A stretch of DNA of 64,000 nucleotides from Rhodococcus wratislaviensis (GCF_900455735.1 NZ_UAUI01000001.1:1-64000), one strand, 5' to 3'; shown: positions 11,172-19,855, counted from the first letter of the stretch. Translations and numbers: made by a program. Notes: generated by a model not told the origin, from the letters alone.

Positions 11172-12125
11172 CTATACGGCGCTGAACAACCGGCTCAGTT
11201 CGGTGAGCCAGGGGACGGCGACGGCGATGGTCGGCACCACGAGGATGGCCACCGACGCGGCGTAGGCGGCGAGAGCCACCGGGGTTCCCGCCTCCGAGGA
11301 GGCCAGCCGTTGCACCCGCAGCAGGGTGCTGGGGCCACCCGCGGCCATGGCGCCCTTCGGGGCGATCGACCCCGAGCAGGCGACGAGGGCGCGGGCCAGT
11401 GCGGTCGGCCCGGTGGCGCGGACGGCGGAGTCGTCGGCCAGCATCTCGACCAGCAATTGCACCGACCCGAGCGCGGATTTGCTGCGCACCACGGTGGGGA
11501 AGGCGGCGTTGACGGCGGTGAACGCCTCGAGGACGAGGTCGTGCCGGGCCCGCAGGTGGGACCGCTCGTGGGTGAGGATCGCGGTGATCTCCGCGTCGTC
11601 GAGGTTGGTGAACGTGCCCTGGCTCAGCACCACCCGCTGGCGCAGACCGGGCAGGCAGTAGGCGATGGGCTCGGTGACGTCGAGGACCCGCAGGTCCGGG
11701 GTGCGGGCGAGCGGCGACGACGAGTCGCAGCGGTCGAGGAGGTCGACCAGCATGCGGTGCCGGGCGCGCCGGCGCCGGGTGCGGACCCCGACCTGCACGA
11801 TCGCGAAGATCAGTTTGGCGCCGACGAGGAGGGTGAGCGCGAAGACCACCACGTACAGCAGCCACAGGGGAAGGCCCAGGGCGTCGATCTCGGCGACCGG
11901 CGCCGTGGTGGGGCGTCCGTCCGGTCCGGGGACCAGGAGCTGGCTGGCGATCGCGAGGCCCGAACTGAATGCGGACAGAACTGCGGCGAGGGCGATTGCC
12001 TGCCACAGCACGAGTGCTGCTCGGGGGGCGCGATGCGGCCATCGGGCACGACTCAACAGCGCAGGGACAGGCCCTGCGAGAAGAAGTGCGAGTACTCCGA
12101 ATACCAGCGCGGTGGTGGCGTCCAT
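11172..12125 (-). CDS. BlaR1-like M56-family membrane metallopeptidase
   Basis: The 317-aa protein has three to four N-terminal membrane segments, a cytoplasmic zinc-protease segment with HExxH (THERSHLRARHD, about residue 190) and a further helix near the C-terminus. It lacks the extracellular penicillin-binding sensor of staphylococcal BlaR1. Paired with the BlaI-type repressor 26 nt upstream, it probably cleaves or controls that repressor after an unknown envelope or respiratory signal. Orthologous to Rv1845c by order and type. Confidence 0.85.
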   Translation of the reverse strand: MDATTALVFGVLALLLAGPVPALLSRARWPHRAPRAALVLWQAIALAAVLSAFSSGLAIASQLLVPGPDGRPTTAPVAEIDALGLPLWLLYVVVFALTLLVGAKLIFAIVQVGVRTRRRRARHRMLVDLLDRCDSSSPLARTPDLRVLDVTEPIAYCLPGLRQRVVLSQGTFTNLDDAEITAILTHERSHLRARHDLVLEAFTAVNAAFPTVVRSKSALGSVQLLVEMLADDSAVRATGPTALARALVACSGSIAPKGAMAAGGPSTLLRVQRLASSEAGTPVALAAYAASVAILVVPTIAVAVPWLTELSRLFSAV

Positions 12126-12151
12126 GTCCTACTCATCATGCATGACGAACG

Positions 12152-12565
12152 TCAGCCGGCGCGAACGGTTCCCGACTGATTGTCTCCGGTGGACCGCTCC
12201 TTGGCCTCGAGCGCGGCGAGGGCCTCGCGGAGCGCGTCGGCCTCGTCGGCGCCGACCTGGCCGACGAAGTGCACGAGTGCGGCGGCGCGGCTTCCGGACT
12301 TGTCGGCCTGCTGCAGTGCGTCCACCATGAGGCTCGCGACGAGCTCCTCGCGCTGGTGCACCGGCAGGTACCGGTGGGCGCGGTCGTCGCGCTGCTGAAT
12401 GACGAGGTGCTTCTTCGCCAGCCGCTGGAGCACTGTCATGACAGTCGTGTACGCGAGTTCACGGCGTGCCGCCAGTGCCTCGTGTACCTGCCGTACCGTC
12501 TGCGGTTCCGAAGTGGACCACAGGTGATCCATCACTGCGCGTTCGAGTTCGCCGAGTCCAGCCAT
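12152..12565 (-). CDS. blaI: BlaI/MecI/CopY-family transcriptional repressor
   Basis: The 137-aa winged-helix protein begins AGLGELERAVMDHLW and has the family segment REVHEAL-like VRQVHEALAARRELAYTTVM for DNA recognition, followed by a C-terminal dimerisation helix. It is co-transcribed with the M56 protease. In M. tuberculosis the orthologue Rv1846c represses a small regulon that includes its own operon and respiratory/ATP-synthase genes. A perfect dyad lies 35 nt upstream of the start, supporting autoregulation. Confidence 0.9.
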   Translation of the reverse strand: MAGLGELERAVMDHLWSTSEPQTVRQVHEALAARRELAYTTVMTVLQRLAKKHLVIQQRDDRAHRYLPVHQREELVASLMVDALQQADKSGSRAAALVHFVGQVGADEADALREALAALEAKERSTGDNQSGTVRAG

Positions 12566-12599
12566 AAACCGATTCTACGGATACGACGACGCAGATACG

Positions 12600-12613
12600 T
12601 ACTACTGGTAGTA
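12600..12613. promoter_or_regulatory. BlaI-type operator dyad
   Basis: TACTAC-TG-GTAGTA is a perfect inverted repeat between blaI and the divergent 12741 gene. BlaI/MecI repressors bind dyads of this kind. It probably autoregulates blaI and could also control the divergent gene. Confidence 0.75.
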
Positions 12614-12740
12614 GTAAAACTGCGTGATGGCGTGTGGTATTGGCCATACTCCGAAGGGGTGGTTTACGGGCGGGTTGGCAGCGGCCGACCCGCCGGGCAA
12701 GCGTTCGTTCTCGACATCGCGGAGAGTGGGGACCTGGCGG

Positions 12741-15329
12741 ATGAAGACCGACGACAGCGCGGCGACCGGGCACGGTGCGGCGGCCAGGGTCAAGGGTCAG
12801 ACCGGGCGGGCAGCGGAACGGGTCTGGGGCGGGGTGCGGGGTGCACCGATCAGCATCGCGCTGCTGGTCGTGATCTGGATCCTCGCGATCGCCACGTCCA
12901 GTGTGATCAGCGGCCCCTCCCACGACCTGTCCCAGCACGTCGCGATCGGGATCCGGGCGTTCCAGAACGGGTGGGTGTGGACCCTGTTCACGGCCGGGCT
13001 GTGGGGCGACGACGTCCTGGCCTATCTGTCGACGACCGTCCTCGTCCTCGTGGCGGCCGCACCGCTCGAACGCCGCATGGGATCGGCGCGGTTCGCGCTG
13101 GCCGCGGTCGCCACCCAGGTGCTCGGCGGGCTGCTCGCACTGTCGGTGGCCGCCGTCGCGAAGGTCGTCGACGCGAACTGGGGTTTCCGGCTGCACGTGG
13201 GCATGGCCGTCGGTCCGAGCACGTGGATCGTCGGTGCCGCGATGGTGGCCAGTTCGAACATGGGCACCCTGTGGCGGCGGCGGATCCGCGTCGGTGTCCT
13301 CGTGTTCACGATCACCCTGGCACTGTTCAGTGGGTCGCTGCAGGACGTGGTGCGGCTCGCCGCGGCCGTGGTGGGGCTGGTGATCGGCCGCTGGATCGTC
13401 GGCCGCTCCGCCCGCGGCGAGCGGATCGCGGGCACCCAGCGTGAGGGCCGGGTGCTGGTCGCGATCATCGTGGCGGCCAGCGCGATCGGCCCGATGATCG
13501 CGGCGCTGTCCGCGGAGGCGGTCGGACCGCTCGCCGTGCTCCGCGACCTGTTCCGCGGCATCCCCTACACGGCCGGCGAAGTCCGCGACCTGTGCGAGGT
13601 GTCGGCGGCGGACCCCGAATGCCGGCGCGGGCTGCTCGAACTGCGCCTGTCCGGGGTCGGGCCGACCCTGCTCAGTCTGATGCCGTCCCTGTTCCTCCTC
13701 ACCCTCAGCGACGGCCTCCGACGGGGCCGTCGCTTCGCGTGGGTCGCGTCCGTGATCGCGCAGGTGATCCTGCTGGTGCTGTCGCTGCTGAACTTCGCGG
13801 TCCGGTTCGTCGACTCCCTCGACGAGGATTCGCTGTTCTACGGACTCGCCGACCCGAACCTGTACCGGACGCTGGTGCCGTTCCTGACACCGCTGGCGAT
13901 CCTGATCGTGCTGCTCGCCACCCGGCGGTTCTTCGACGTCTCCGCCCCGGCAGGCACCTACCGCCGGCTGGCCGTCGTCCTGGTGTCCGTCCTCGCCGGG
14001 CTCGCCGTCCTCTACGTCCTCGGCGGACTGTGGGCCCGGAACGGGTTCGACCCCCGGCCCGGCGTGACGACGCTGCTGGCCGACTTCCCGGAGCGGCTCA
14101 TCCCGCCCGTTTACCTGCAATGGCTCGACCCCCGGCTGCTGCCGGTGAGCATTCCCGCGACCCTGCTGTACGAGTGGACGGGGGTGGTGTTCTGGGTGGC
14201 GGCGTGCGCGCTGGTCGCCGCGACGTTCCTCAGTCCCGCCATCGGATCGGACTCGGAGTCCGCCGAACGTGCACGCGCCCTGCTGAAGTCGGGGAGCGGA
14301 AGCCCACTGTCCTGGATGACGACGTGGCGCGGCAACAACTACTGGTTCTCCGCCGACGGCACCGGCTACGTCGCGTACCGGGTCCTCGCCGGCGTCGCCC
14401 TCACCACCGGCGACCCGGTCGGCCCGCCGGACCGGTTGCGGGACAACGTCGAACACTTCGCCGAATTCGCCGCCGCCAACGGGTGGATCCCGTGCTTCTA
14501 CTCGGTGACCGGGGAGGTCCGCGCCGTCACGGACGCCCTCGGCTGGAGCGGCATCCAGGTCGCGGAGGAGACGGTGCTGGATCTGGGGCAGATCGCGTTC
14601 ACCGGCAAGCGATTCCAGGACGTCCGGACCGCCCTGAACAAGGCGAAGAAGTCGGGGATCACCGCGGAATGGGTCAGCTTCCCCAGCGCCCCGCGGTCGA
14701 TCACCGACCAGATCACGGCGATCTCCGAGGAATGGGTGGCCGACAAGGGGATGCCGGAAATGGGGTTCACGCTCGGCGGACTCGACGAGGTCGACGACCC
14801 GGAGGTGCGCTGCCTGATCGCCGTCGACGAGGACCGCACCGTCCACGGCGTCACGTCCTGGCTGCCGGTGTACCAGGACGGGCGGGTGGTCGGCTGGACC
14901 CTCGACTTCATGCGGCGGCGCTCGGACGGGTTCCGGCCGGCGATGGAATTCCTCATCGCGTCCGCGGCGCTGAAACTGGAAGAGGAGGGCGCGCAGTTCC
15001 TGAGCCTGTCCGGCGCCCCGCTCGCGAAGGTCGAGCAACCGGACGGCGACGCCGACGAGCGGGAACGGTCGGAGTCGTCGAGCCTGTCGGCGGTGATGGA
15101 CAGCGTCCTCGATCTGCTCGGCCGGACCCTGGAACCGGTGTACGGGTTCCGTTCGCTGCTGGCGTTCAAGTCGAAGTTCCAGCCCCGGTACGTGGCCATG
15201 CACATGACGTTCGCCGACCCGGCCGCCCTGCCGAGCATCGGCAACGCCGTCGGCAGGGCGTACCTGCCGACGGTGTCGCTGGGGCAGAGCTACCGGTTGG
15301 TGCGGACGATGATCGGCGGCCGACGCTGA
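12741..15329 (+). CDS. MprF/LysX-like membrane protein with phosphatidylglycerol lysyltransferase (DUF2156) domain
   Basis: The 862-aa product has a rhomboid-like multi-helix membrane region (residues 20-480, about ten helices) and a cytoplasmic C-terminal GNAT-fold DUF2156 domain (about 490-830), containing DPVGPPDR, FTGKRFQDVRTALNKAKKSG and GWTLDFMRRR. In MprF and LysX the equivalent domain moves an aminoacyl group from tRNA to phosphatidylglycerol, changing membrane charge; donor amino acid cannot be told here. I chose ATG 12741 because 12624 would put the BlaI operator against the start codon and give an atypical leader. It is divergent from blaI and convergent with the siderophore ABC operon. 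Confidence 0.75.
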   Translation: MKTDDSAATGHGAAARVKGQTGRAAERVWGGVRGAPISIALLVVIWILAIATSSVISGPSHDLSQHVAIGIRAFQNGWVWTLFTAGLWGDDVLAYLSTTVLVLVAAAPLERRMGSARFALAAVATQVLGGLLALSVAAVAKVVDANWGFRLHVGMAVGPSTWIVGAAMVASSNMGTLWRRRIRVGVLVFTITLALFSGSLQDVVRLAAAVVGLVIGRWIVGRSARGERIAGTQREGRVLVAIIVAASAIGPMIAALSAEAVGPLAVLRDLFRGIPYTAGEVRDLCEVSAADPECRRGLLELRLSGVGPTLLSLMPSLFLLTLSDGLRRGRRFAWVASVIAQVILLVLSLLNFAVRFVDSLDEDSLFYGLADPNLYRTLVPFLTPLAILIVLLATRRFFDVSAPAGTYRRLAVVLVSVLAGLAVLYVLGGLWARNGFDPRPGVTTLLADFPERLIPPVYLQWLDPRLLPVSIPATLLYEWTGVVFWVAACALVAATFLSPAIGSDSESAERARALLKSGSGSPLSWMTTWRGNNYWFSADGTGYVAYRVLAGVALTTGDPVGPPDRLRDNVEHFAEFAAANGWIPCFYSVTGEVRAVTDALGWSGIQVAEETVLDLGQIAFTGKRFQDVRTALNKAKKSGITAEWVSFPSAPRSITDQITAISEEWVADKGMPEMGFTLGGLDEVDDPEVRCLIAVDEDRTVHGVTSWLPVYQDGRVVGWTLDFMRRRSDGFRPAMEFLIASAALKLEEEGAQFLSLSGAPLAKVEQPDGDADERERSESSSLSAVMDSVLDLLGRTLEPVYGFRSLLAFKSKFQPRYVAMHMTFADPAALPSIGNAVGRAYLPTVSLGQSYRLVRTMIGGRR

Positions 15330-15335
15330 CGGCCG

Positions 15336-16169
15336 CTACTTCGTCTCCGGCCCGCCGACCGCGCCGTACACGTGGCGGGTGCCGATCGGCACCACCAGCG
15401 GGCGATCGGACACCGGGTCGCCGATGACCGCGGCCTCGAGACCGAACACCTCGAGCAGGAGTTCGGCGGAGATGATGTCCTTCGGCGCCCCGGCCGCGAC
15501 GATCGCGCCGTCCCGCATGACGATCAGCTGATCGCTGTAGCGGATCGCGAGGTTCAGGTCGTGGAGCACCATCACCACGGTGCGGCCCAGCTCCTCGTGC
15601 ATCCGGTCCACCAGGTCGAGCACCTCGATCGAGTGCGCCAGGTCCAGGTAGGTGGTGGGTTCGTCGAGCAGGAGGATGTCGGTTCCCTGCGCCAGTGCCA
15701 TCGAGATCCAGGCCCGCTGCCGCTGACCGCCCGACAACTGGTCGACGGGGCGGTCCGCGAGGTCGGACACCCCGGTCAGCGCGAGCGCCTCGGCGACCTC
15801 GCCCTCGTCGTCGGACGACCACTGCCGCAGCCACGACTGGTGCGGGTGCCTGCCGCGGGCCACCAGGTCGGCCACCGTGAGCCCCTCGGGGGCCAGCGGC
15901 GCCTGGGGGAGCATGCCCAGCGTGCGGGCGACGTCCTTGGTGCGCATCGATCCGATGGCCTTGCCGTCGAGCAGCACCGAACCGCTGCGCGGCTTCAGCA
16001 GCCGCCCCAGCGCGCGCAGCAGGGTGGACTTGCCGCAGCCGTTCGGTCCGATGACGGTGGTGATCACCCCGGTCCTCACCTCGAGGTCGAGGTTGTCGAC
16101 GATGACCCGGTCGCCGTACCCGAGGCTCAGGTTTTCGGCGATCAGTCGAGAGTCAGTCTGCACGGTCAT
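15336..16169 (-). CDS. Fe-siderophore ABC transporter ATP-binding protein (FecE-like)
   Basis: The 277-aa ATPase has Walker A GPNGCGKST, Q-loop LPQAPLAPEG, signature LSGGQRQRAW, Walker B ILLLDEPTTYLD and H-loop HDLN. The whole chain matches FecE/FepC-type ATPases. The ATG at 16169 overlaps the stop of the permease gene by 4 nt (ATGA), so the longer frame upstream is not coding for it. It is third in an operon of two permeases and this ATPase; no substrate-binding lipoprotein is present, so that partner must be encoded elsewhere. Confidence 0.9.
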   Translation of the reverse strand: MTVQTDSRLIAENLSLGYGDRVIVDNLDLEVRTGVITTVIGPNGCGKSTLLRALGRLLKPRSGSVLLDGKAIGSMRTKDVARTLGMLPQAPLAPEGLTVADLVARGRHPHQSWLRQWSSDDEGEVAEALALTGVSDLADRPVDQLSGGQRQRAWISMALAQGTDILLLDEPTTYLDLAHSIEVLDLVDRMHEELGRTVVMVLHDLNLAIRYSDQLIVMRDGAIVAAGAPKDIISAELLLEVFGLEAAVIGDPVSDRPLVVPIGTRHVYGAVGGPETK

Positions 16170-17272
16170 GCCGAGACCTTCCGATTGTTGCGAACCAGCA
16201 GATACAGCAGGAATGGGCCTCCGAGCGCCGAGGTCACGATACCCACCGGCAGCTCGACGGGCAGGATCGTGCGGGCGACGACGTCGCTGCCCACCACGAG
16301 CACGGCGCCGGTCAGGGCCGACGCGATGAGCGGCGGGCCGGCGGACCGGACCAGCCGCAGCGCCACCTGCGGTGCGGCGAGGGCGACGAACCCGACCGGA
16401 CCCGCTGCCGCGGTCGCGATGCCGGCGAGCGCGACGGACATGAGCAGGAGCCGGGCCTGCGACCACTGCAGCCGCACACCCAGCGACACCGCGTTGTCGT
16501 CGCCGAGGCGGAGCGCCCCCATCGTGAACGACGAGATCACCGCGTAGCCGCCGACGAGGACGACGGCGATCGTGACGGGCCACACCTGACTCCACGCGGC
16601 GCCGTTGAGGGAGCCGTTGAGCCACACCTGGGCCCGCGACGCGTCGTTGATGTCCGCCGAGATCAGCAGCCAGCCGGTGACCGCGATCAGCATGGCGTTG
16701 ATACCGATGCCGATCAGGATCAGCCGGTAGCCCTCCACCCCGCCGCGCCACGCGAGCACGTAGATGACCAGCGCGGTGAGCAATCCGCCGAACAGGGCGG
16801 CCAGCGGGATCCCCAGGGTGGCGAGGAGGCCGACGAAGCTGCCGCCGCCACCGAGGACGATCAGCGCGACCGCGGCGGCGCTGGCACCGGACGTGATGCC
16901 GAGGATGTCCGGGCTGGCCAGGGCGTTGCGGGCGATCGACTGGGTGATGGCCCCGGCCAGGCCGAGGGCCATGCCGATGAACACACCGGTCAGCGACCGC
17001 GGCAGGCGGAGATCCATGACGATGAAGTTCTGGGCCTTCGTGCCGCCGCCGAACAGCACCCGCGTGACCTCGGGGATCGACAGCGGGTAGTCGCCGCGAC
17101 CGATGTTGAGGCACAGCACCAGGAACAGCGCCACGAGCAGCGCGACGTTGACGGCGATGCCGAGGGGGCGCAGGACCAGGGAGATCGGTCCGAGCCGGAA
17201 CGCGGGGCGTGCCGGGACCCGGGACGCCGGGGCCGCCCCGAGGTCGGGGCGCACTTCGTCTCGAGTGCTCAC
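16166..17272 (-). CDS. Fe-siderophore ABC transporter permease (FecCD family)
   Basis: The 368-aa protein has about nine to ten membrane helices. The family landmarks are GMALGLAGAITQSIARNALASPDILG near residue 110 and the C-terminal GPVGFVALAAPQVALRLV. A 45-residue polar N-terminus precedes the first helix. It forms a heterodimeric channel with the 17269-18774 permease. It overlaps that gene and the ATPase by 4 nt at each end, showing translational coupling. Confidence 0.9.
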   Translation of the reverse strand: MSTRDEVRPDLGAAPASRVPARPAFRLGPISLVLRPLGIAVNVALLVALFLVLCLNIGRGDYPLSIPEVTRVLFGGGTKAQNFIVMDLRLPRSLTGVFIGMALGLAGAITQSIARNALASPDILGITSGASAAAVALIVLGGGGSFVGLLATLGIPLAALFGGLLTALVIYVLAWRGGVEGYRLILIGIGINAMLIAVTGWLLISADINDASRAQVWLNGSLNGAAWSQVWPVTIAVVLVGGYAVISSFTMGALRLGDDNAVSLGVRLQWSQARLLLMSVALAGIATAAAGPVGFVALAAPQVALRLVRSAGPPLIASALTGAVLVVGSDVVARTILPVELPVGIVTSALGGPFLLYLLVRNNRKVSA

Positions 17273-18774
17273 AGGCTTGCCAACTTTCTGCGCCGAACCA
17301 ACGCGATGAAGAACGGTGCGCCGAACACGGCCAGCACGATGCCCACCTGCAACTCACCCGGCCGGACCACGACGCGTCCGATGACGTCGGCGGTCACGAG
17401 CATGACGCCGCCGAGGAGGCCGGCGTAGGGGACGAGCCACCGGTAGTCGGGGCCGGTGATCGCCCGCGCGACGTGGGGGACCACGAGACCGATGAACGCG
17501 ATCGGACCGCACGCCGCGGTGGCCGCACCGGTGAGGAGGGTGATGGCGACGATGCCGAGTGCGCGGCTGGCCGCGATGTTGGTGCCCAGCGACCGCGCCA
17601 CGTCCTCGCCGAGGCTGAGGACGTTCAGGCCCGGTGTGCTGACGAGGGCGAGGATCAAACCGATGATGAGGAACGGCAGCACCTGCCACAGCACGTCGAA
17701 GCCGCGGCCGGCCACCGACCCGACCACCCAGAACCGGTAGGAGTCGAGGCTGGACTGGTCGACGATGATGATCGCGTTGGTCATCGCCTGCAGGAAGAAC
17801 GCGACGGCGGCGCCGGCCAGGGCCAGGCTCAGCGGGCTCGCCGCCCCGTTCCCGATGGACGACAGCCCGAACACGATCACGCTCGCGGCGAACGACCCGG
17901 CGAACGCGAACCACAGGTATTCGCTGGGCGCGCTGAACCCGAACAGGTACATCGACAGCACCACGAGGAACGCGGCGCCCGCGTTGAGACCGAGGAGGCC
18001 GGCGTCGGCGAGCGGGTTGCGGGTGTGCCCCTGGATGAGGGCGCCCGCGACACCGAGCGCCATGCCGACGACGAGCCCGAGCGCGGTGCGCGGGCCGCGG
18101 AGGGTGCGCACGATGATGTCGGTCTGCGAACCGTCCGCATCGAACAGGGCGTGGAAGATCTCCGCGAACGACAGTGGCCGCGCCCCGACCGCGACGCTGG
18201 CGAGCAGCACCAACCCGAGGAGGACCACGAGGACGCCCAGCCCGACGAGCCGACGACGCCGGATCGCCGCGACCGACACGTCCTTCTCACGGACGGTGAA
18301 CCCCTCGTCGGACGCGGTGCTCTCCCGCACGACTTCGGTTCCGGAACGCCGGAACACCCGCCGCAGCGACCGTTTCGGGCCGATCGCGTCGTGGGTGTGG
18401 GTGTCGCGGGTGACGAGGCCGACCCAGCCCTTGCCCGAACTCTGCCCCGTGTTGCCCTCGCGGAATCCGCGGTTCCACAGTGCGAGTCCGAGGGCGATCG
18501 CGACGGCGGCGCCGCCGAAGACGACCCGGTCGGCCTGCCCGCCGCCGTTGTCGTCGCGGAGGGAGTCGACGATGTACCACCCGAGGATTAGGGGGATGGC
18601 CACTATCCCGATGTCGAGCAGTCCCGCGAGTGCCCGGAGGTACAGCGGGGCGGGTCCGCGCGGGACGTCGCGCTTCCCGTAGGGCTCGTCGGTCGGCAGG
18701 TGCGGGATGTCGCTGCCGAACTGTCGCGTCGTCGTCACTGGCGGGGGAAGCTCCTGACGTGTGTGCCTGTGCAC
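17269..18774 (-). CDS. RDD domain fused to FecCD-type Fe-siderophore permease
   Basis: The 501-aa protein is about 150 residues longer than ordinary FecCD permeases. Residues 40-155 look like an RDD domain: LYLRALAGLLDIGIVAIPLI at the first helix, a second helix, then GNTGQSSGKGWVGLVTRDT, which fits the RDD G-x-T/S-x-GK-x-x-x-GL-x-V pattern. Residues 170-501 form a complete FecCD permease (GMALGVAGALIQGHTRNPLA; GPIAFIGLVVPHVARAI). RDD domains are small membrane modules of poorly known function, some tied to ion or proton transport. The fusion suggests an added gating or coupling element in iron uptake. An IdeR-like box lies 25 nt upstream of the start, so iron repression of the operon is expected. 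Confidence 0.85.
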   Translation of the reverse strand: MHRHTRQELPPPVTTTRQFGSDIPHLPTDEPYGKRDVPRGPAPLYLRALAGLLDIGIVAIPLILGWYIVDSLRDDNGGGQADRVVFGGAAVAIALGLALWNRGFREGNTGQSSGKGWVGLVTRDTHTHDAIGPKRSLRRVFRRSGTEVVRESTASDEGFTVREKDVSVAAIRRRRLVGLGVLVVLLGLVLLASVAVGARPLSFAEIFHALFDADGSQTDIIVRTLRGPRTALGLVVGMALGVAGALIQGHTRNPLADAGLLGLNAGAAFLVVLSMYLFGFSAPSEYLWFAFAGSFAASVIVFGLSSIGNGAASPLSLALAGAAVAFFLQAMTNAIIIVDQSSLDSYRFWVVGSVAGRGFDVLWQVLPFLIIGLILALVSTPGLNVLSLGEDVARSLGTNIAASRALGIVAITLLTGAATAACGPIAFIGLVVPHVARAITGPDYRWLVPYAGLLGGVMLVTADVIGRVVVRPGELQVGIVLAVFGAPFFIALVRRRKLASL

Positions 18775-18798
18775 CGGATCTGCACTGAATTCAACTAC

Positions 18799-18817
18799 TT
18801 AGGTTACGGAACCCTAT
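18799..18817 (-). promoter_or_regulatory. IdeR-like iron box for the siderophore ABC operon
   Basis: TTAGGTTACGGAACCCTAT matches 14 of 19 positions of the IdeR/DtxR consensus I recall (TTAGGTTAGGCTAACCTAA), with a perfect left half. It is 25 nt upstream of the permease start. Confidence 0.65.
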
Positions 18818-18899
18818 CTCTGATGCCACATCCGGCGGGGCGTCCCGTGCGCCGCGATCGGCGGGGGTGCCTCACATCACATGATGTCAAGTCTTGATA

Positions 18900-18918
18900 T
18901 TTGGTTAGGCTCACCTAT
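18900..18918 (+). promoter_or_regulatory. IdeR iron box upstream of the FhuF-like gene
   Basis: TTTGGTTAGGCTCACCTAT matches 16 of 19 IdeR consensus positions. It ends 38 nt before the chosen GTG start at 18957, a position compatible with repression of that promoter. Confidence 0.8.
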
Positions 18919-18956
18919 GTTTGGTGATGTTCCATCCCGACCGATTGGAGTGCACG

Positions 18957-19697
18957 GTGACTTCGACCCTGTCCGCCCCCGCGACCGCACTGGACGTGTC
19001 CTGCACACGACTTCGCGCGCTGAACGCCGAATATCCGCGCATGTATGCGGTCGCGACGATGGCAGACGAGGGTAAACGCCGGTGGTGGTCGCTCGCCGAC
19101 GACCTCGACGGCGACCGGGTGCCCCGGATGTGGGCTCGCTCGCTCGAGGACGTTCCCGACCCGGACGTCGCCGCAATGCAGGTGGCCACCGCGCTCATTC
19201 ACGCCGTGGTCGGGCGCGTCACCGCCCTCGTCGTCCTGGAGGGGCGCGCATGGGACCCCGGGCTCGAAAACCTGTGGATCCACATGGACAGCGACGAGGG
19301 GATCGACTGGGCGGGTGTCGCCGACGACACCATGCGCGTGCTGCCGGACGACCCCTACGCCGGTGCGCCCCGGACGGTCACCGTGCCGTGCGAGCGGGCG
19401 CTGCTGCTCTGGACGGTGCACCGCAGCCTCACCTCACTGCATGCGGTGTTCGACGCGATCGCCCGGTTGACGCCGATCGACGCAAACCGATTCTGGGGGC
19501 TCGTGGGGGAGGCCGTGCTCGGGGCCGCGACGTACATCCCGATTCTCGCCGGTGGCGGCGAGGCGGCCGCGCAGCGCCGCGGGCAGGGGATCCTGGACGC
19601 GTTCGTGGCGGCCGGGGTGCCGGTCCGCTCGAAGAGCCGGATCACGCGCCCGCACTGCGGCCGACCGGGGCAGGCGAGGAAGCGCTTGCTTAATTAG
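18957..19697 (+). CDS. Probable FhuF-like ferric-siderophore reductase (tentative)
   Basis: The 246-aa soluble protein has a mid-segment VHRSLTSLHAVFDAIARLTPI and FWGLVGEAVLGAATYIPIL, resembling the helical layout of FhuF-type ferric reductases. The C-terminus has HCGRPGQ but not the CC-x10-C-x2-C cluster of E. coli FhuF, so the [2Fe-2S] site is not evident and the name is a guess. I chose GTG 18957 because GGAG lies 6 nt upstream; TTG 18921 and ATG 18927 are in frame but lack this. The IdeR box and the divergent siderophore ABC operon argue for a role in iron release or iron handling. Confidence 0.55.
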   Translation: MTSTLSAPATALDVSCTRLRALNAEYPRMYAVATMADEGKRRWWSLADDLDGDRVPRMWARSLEDVPDPDVAAMQVATALIHAVVGRVTALVVLEGRAWDPGLENLWIHMDSDEGIDWAGVADDTMRVLPDDPYAGAPRTVTVPCERALLLWTVHRSLTSLHAVFDAIARLTPIDANRFWGLVGEAVLGAATYIPILAGGGEAAAQRRGQGILDAFVAAGVPVRSKSRITRPHCGRPGQARKRLLN

Positions 19698-19715
19698 GGC
19701 AGCCTTGCCTATACT
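19686..19715 (+). promoter_or_regulatory. Sigma-A-like promoter for the candidate iron sRNA
   Basis: TTGCTT (19686-19691) and TATACT (19710-19715) are 18 bp apart, predicting transcription from about 19721-19723. The -35 falls in the last codons of the FhuF-like gene. Confidence 0.65.
19694..19712 (+). promoter_or_regulatory. IdeR-like box overlapping the sRNA promoter
   Basis: TTAGGGCAGCCTTGCCTAT matches 13 of 19 consensus positions with both TTAGG and CCTA ends intact. It fills the spacer and overlaps the -10, the classic position for iron-dependent repression. Confidence 0.6.
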
Positions 19716-19721
19716 CGTCCC

Positions 19722-19855
19722 AGGCGCCAGGCAGAAATGCCAACGCCGAGAACCGAACTACCGGACCGCGCCGGAGTCCTGAGGGCTGCAGTGACTCCCA
19801 GGTCCATCCCCCGGCGGGCCTCACGCTGACACAGTGTGAGGCCCGCCGATCCGTT
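19722..19855 (+). ncRNA. Candidate iron-responsive sRNA, MrsI-like
   Basis: An IdeR-boxed promoter is followed by about 130 nt with no convincing gene and then a perfect 13-bp hairpin (CGGCGGGCCTCAC / complement, 19812-19848) with an 11-nt loop GCTGACACAGT, then ATCCGTTTCCCC. The locus lies directly upstream of a PaaI thioesterase in a neighbourhood that follows Rv1844c-Rv1847. In M. tuberculosis the IdeR-regulated sRNA MrsI (ncRv11846, from memory) lies immediately upstream of the Rv1847 thioesterase. A 30-codon frame (19737-19829) ends inside the hairpin, so a leader peptide/attenuator is the main alternative. Sequence identity to MrsI was not checked. Confidence 0.6.

Noticed and set aside
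12459..15203. Very long antisense frame (914 codons) opposite the MprF-like gene
   Set aside because: Composition is the His/Arg/Asp/Gln-rich pattern of a high-GC shadow frame; the plus strand has recognisable helices and the DUF2156 domain.
19737..19829. 30-codon ORF inside the candidate sRNA
   Set aside because: Weak Shine-Dalgarno and a stop codon inside the hairpin loop; kept as an alternative (leader peptide) but not called a gene.
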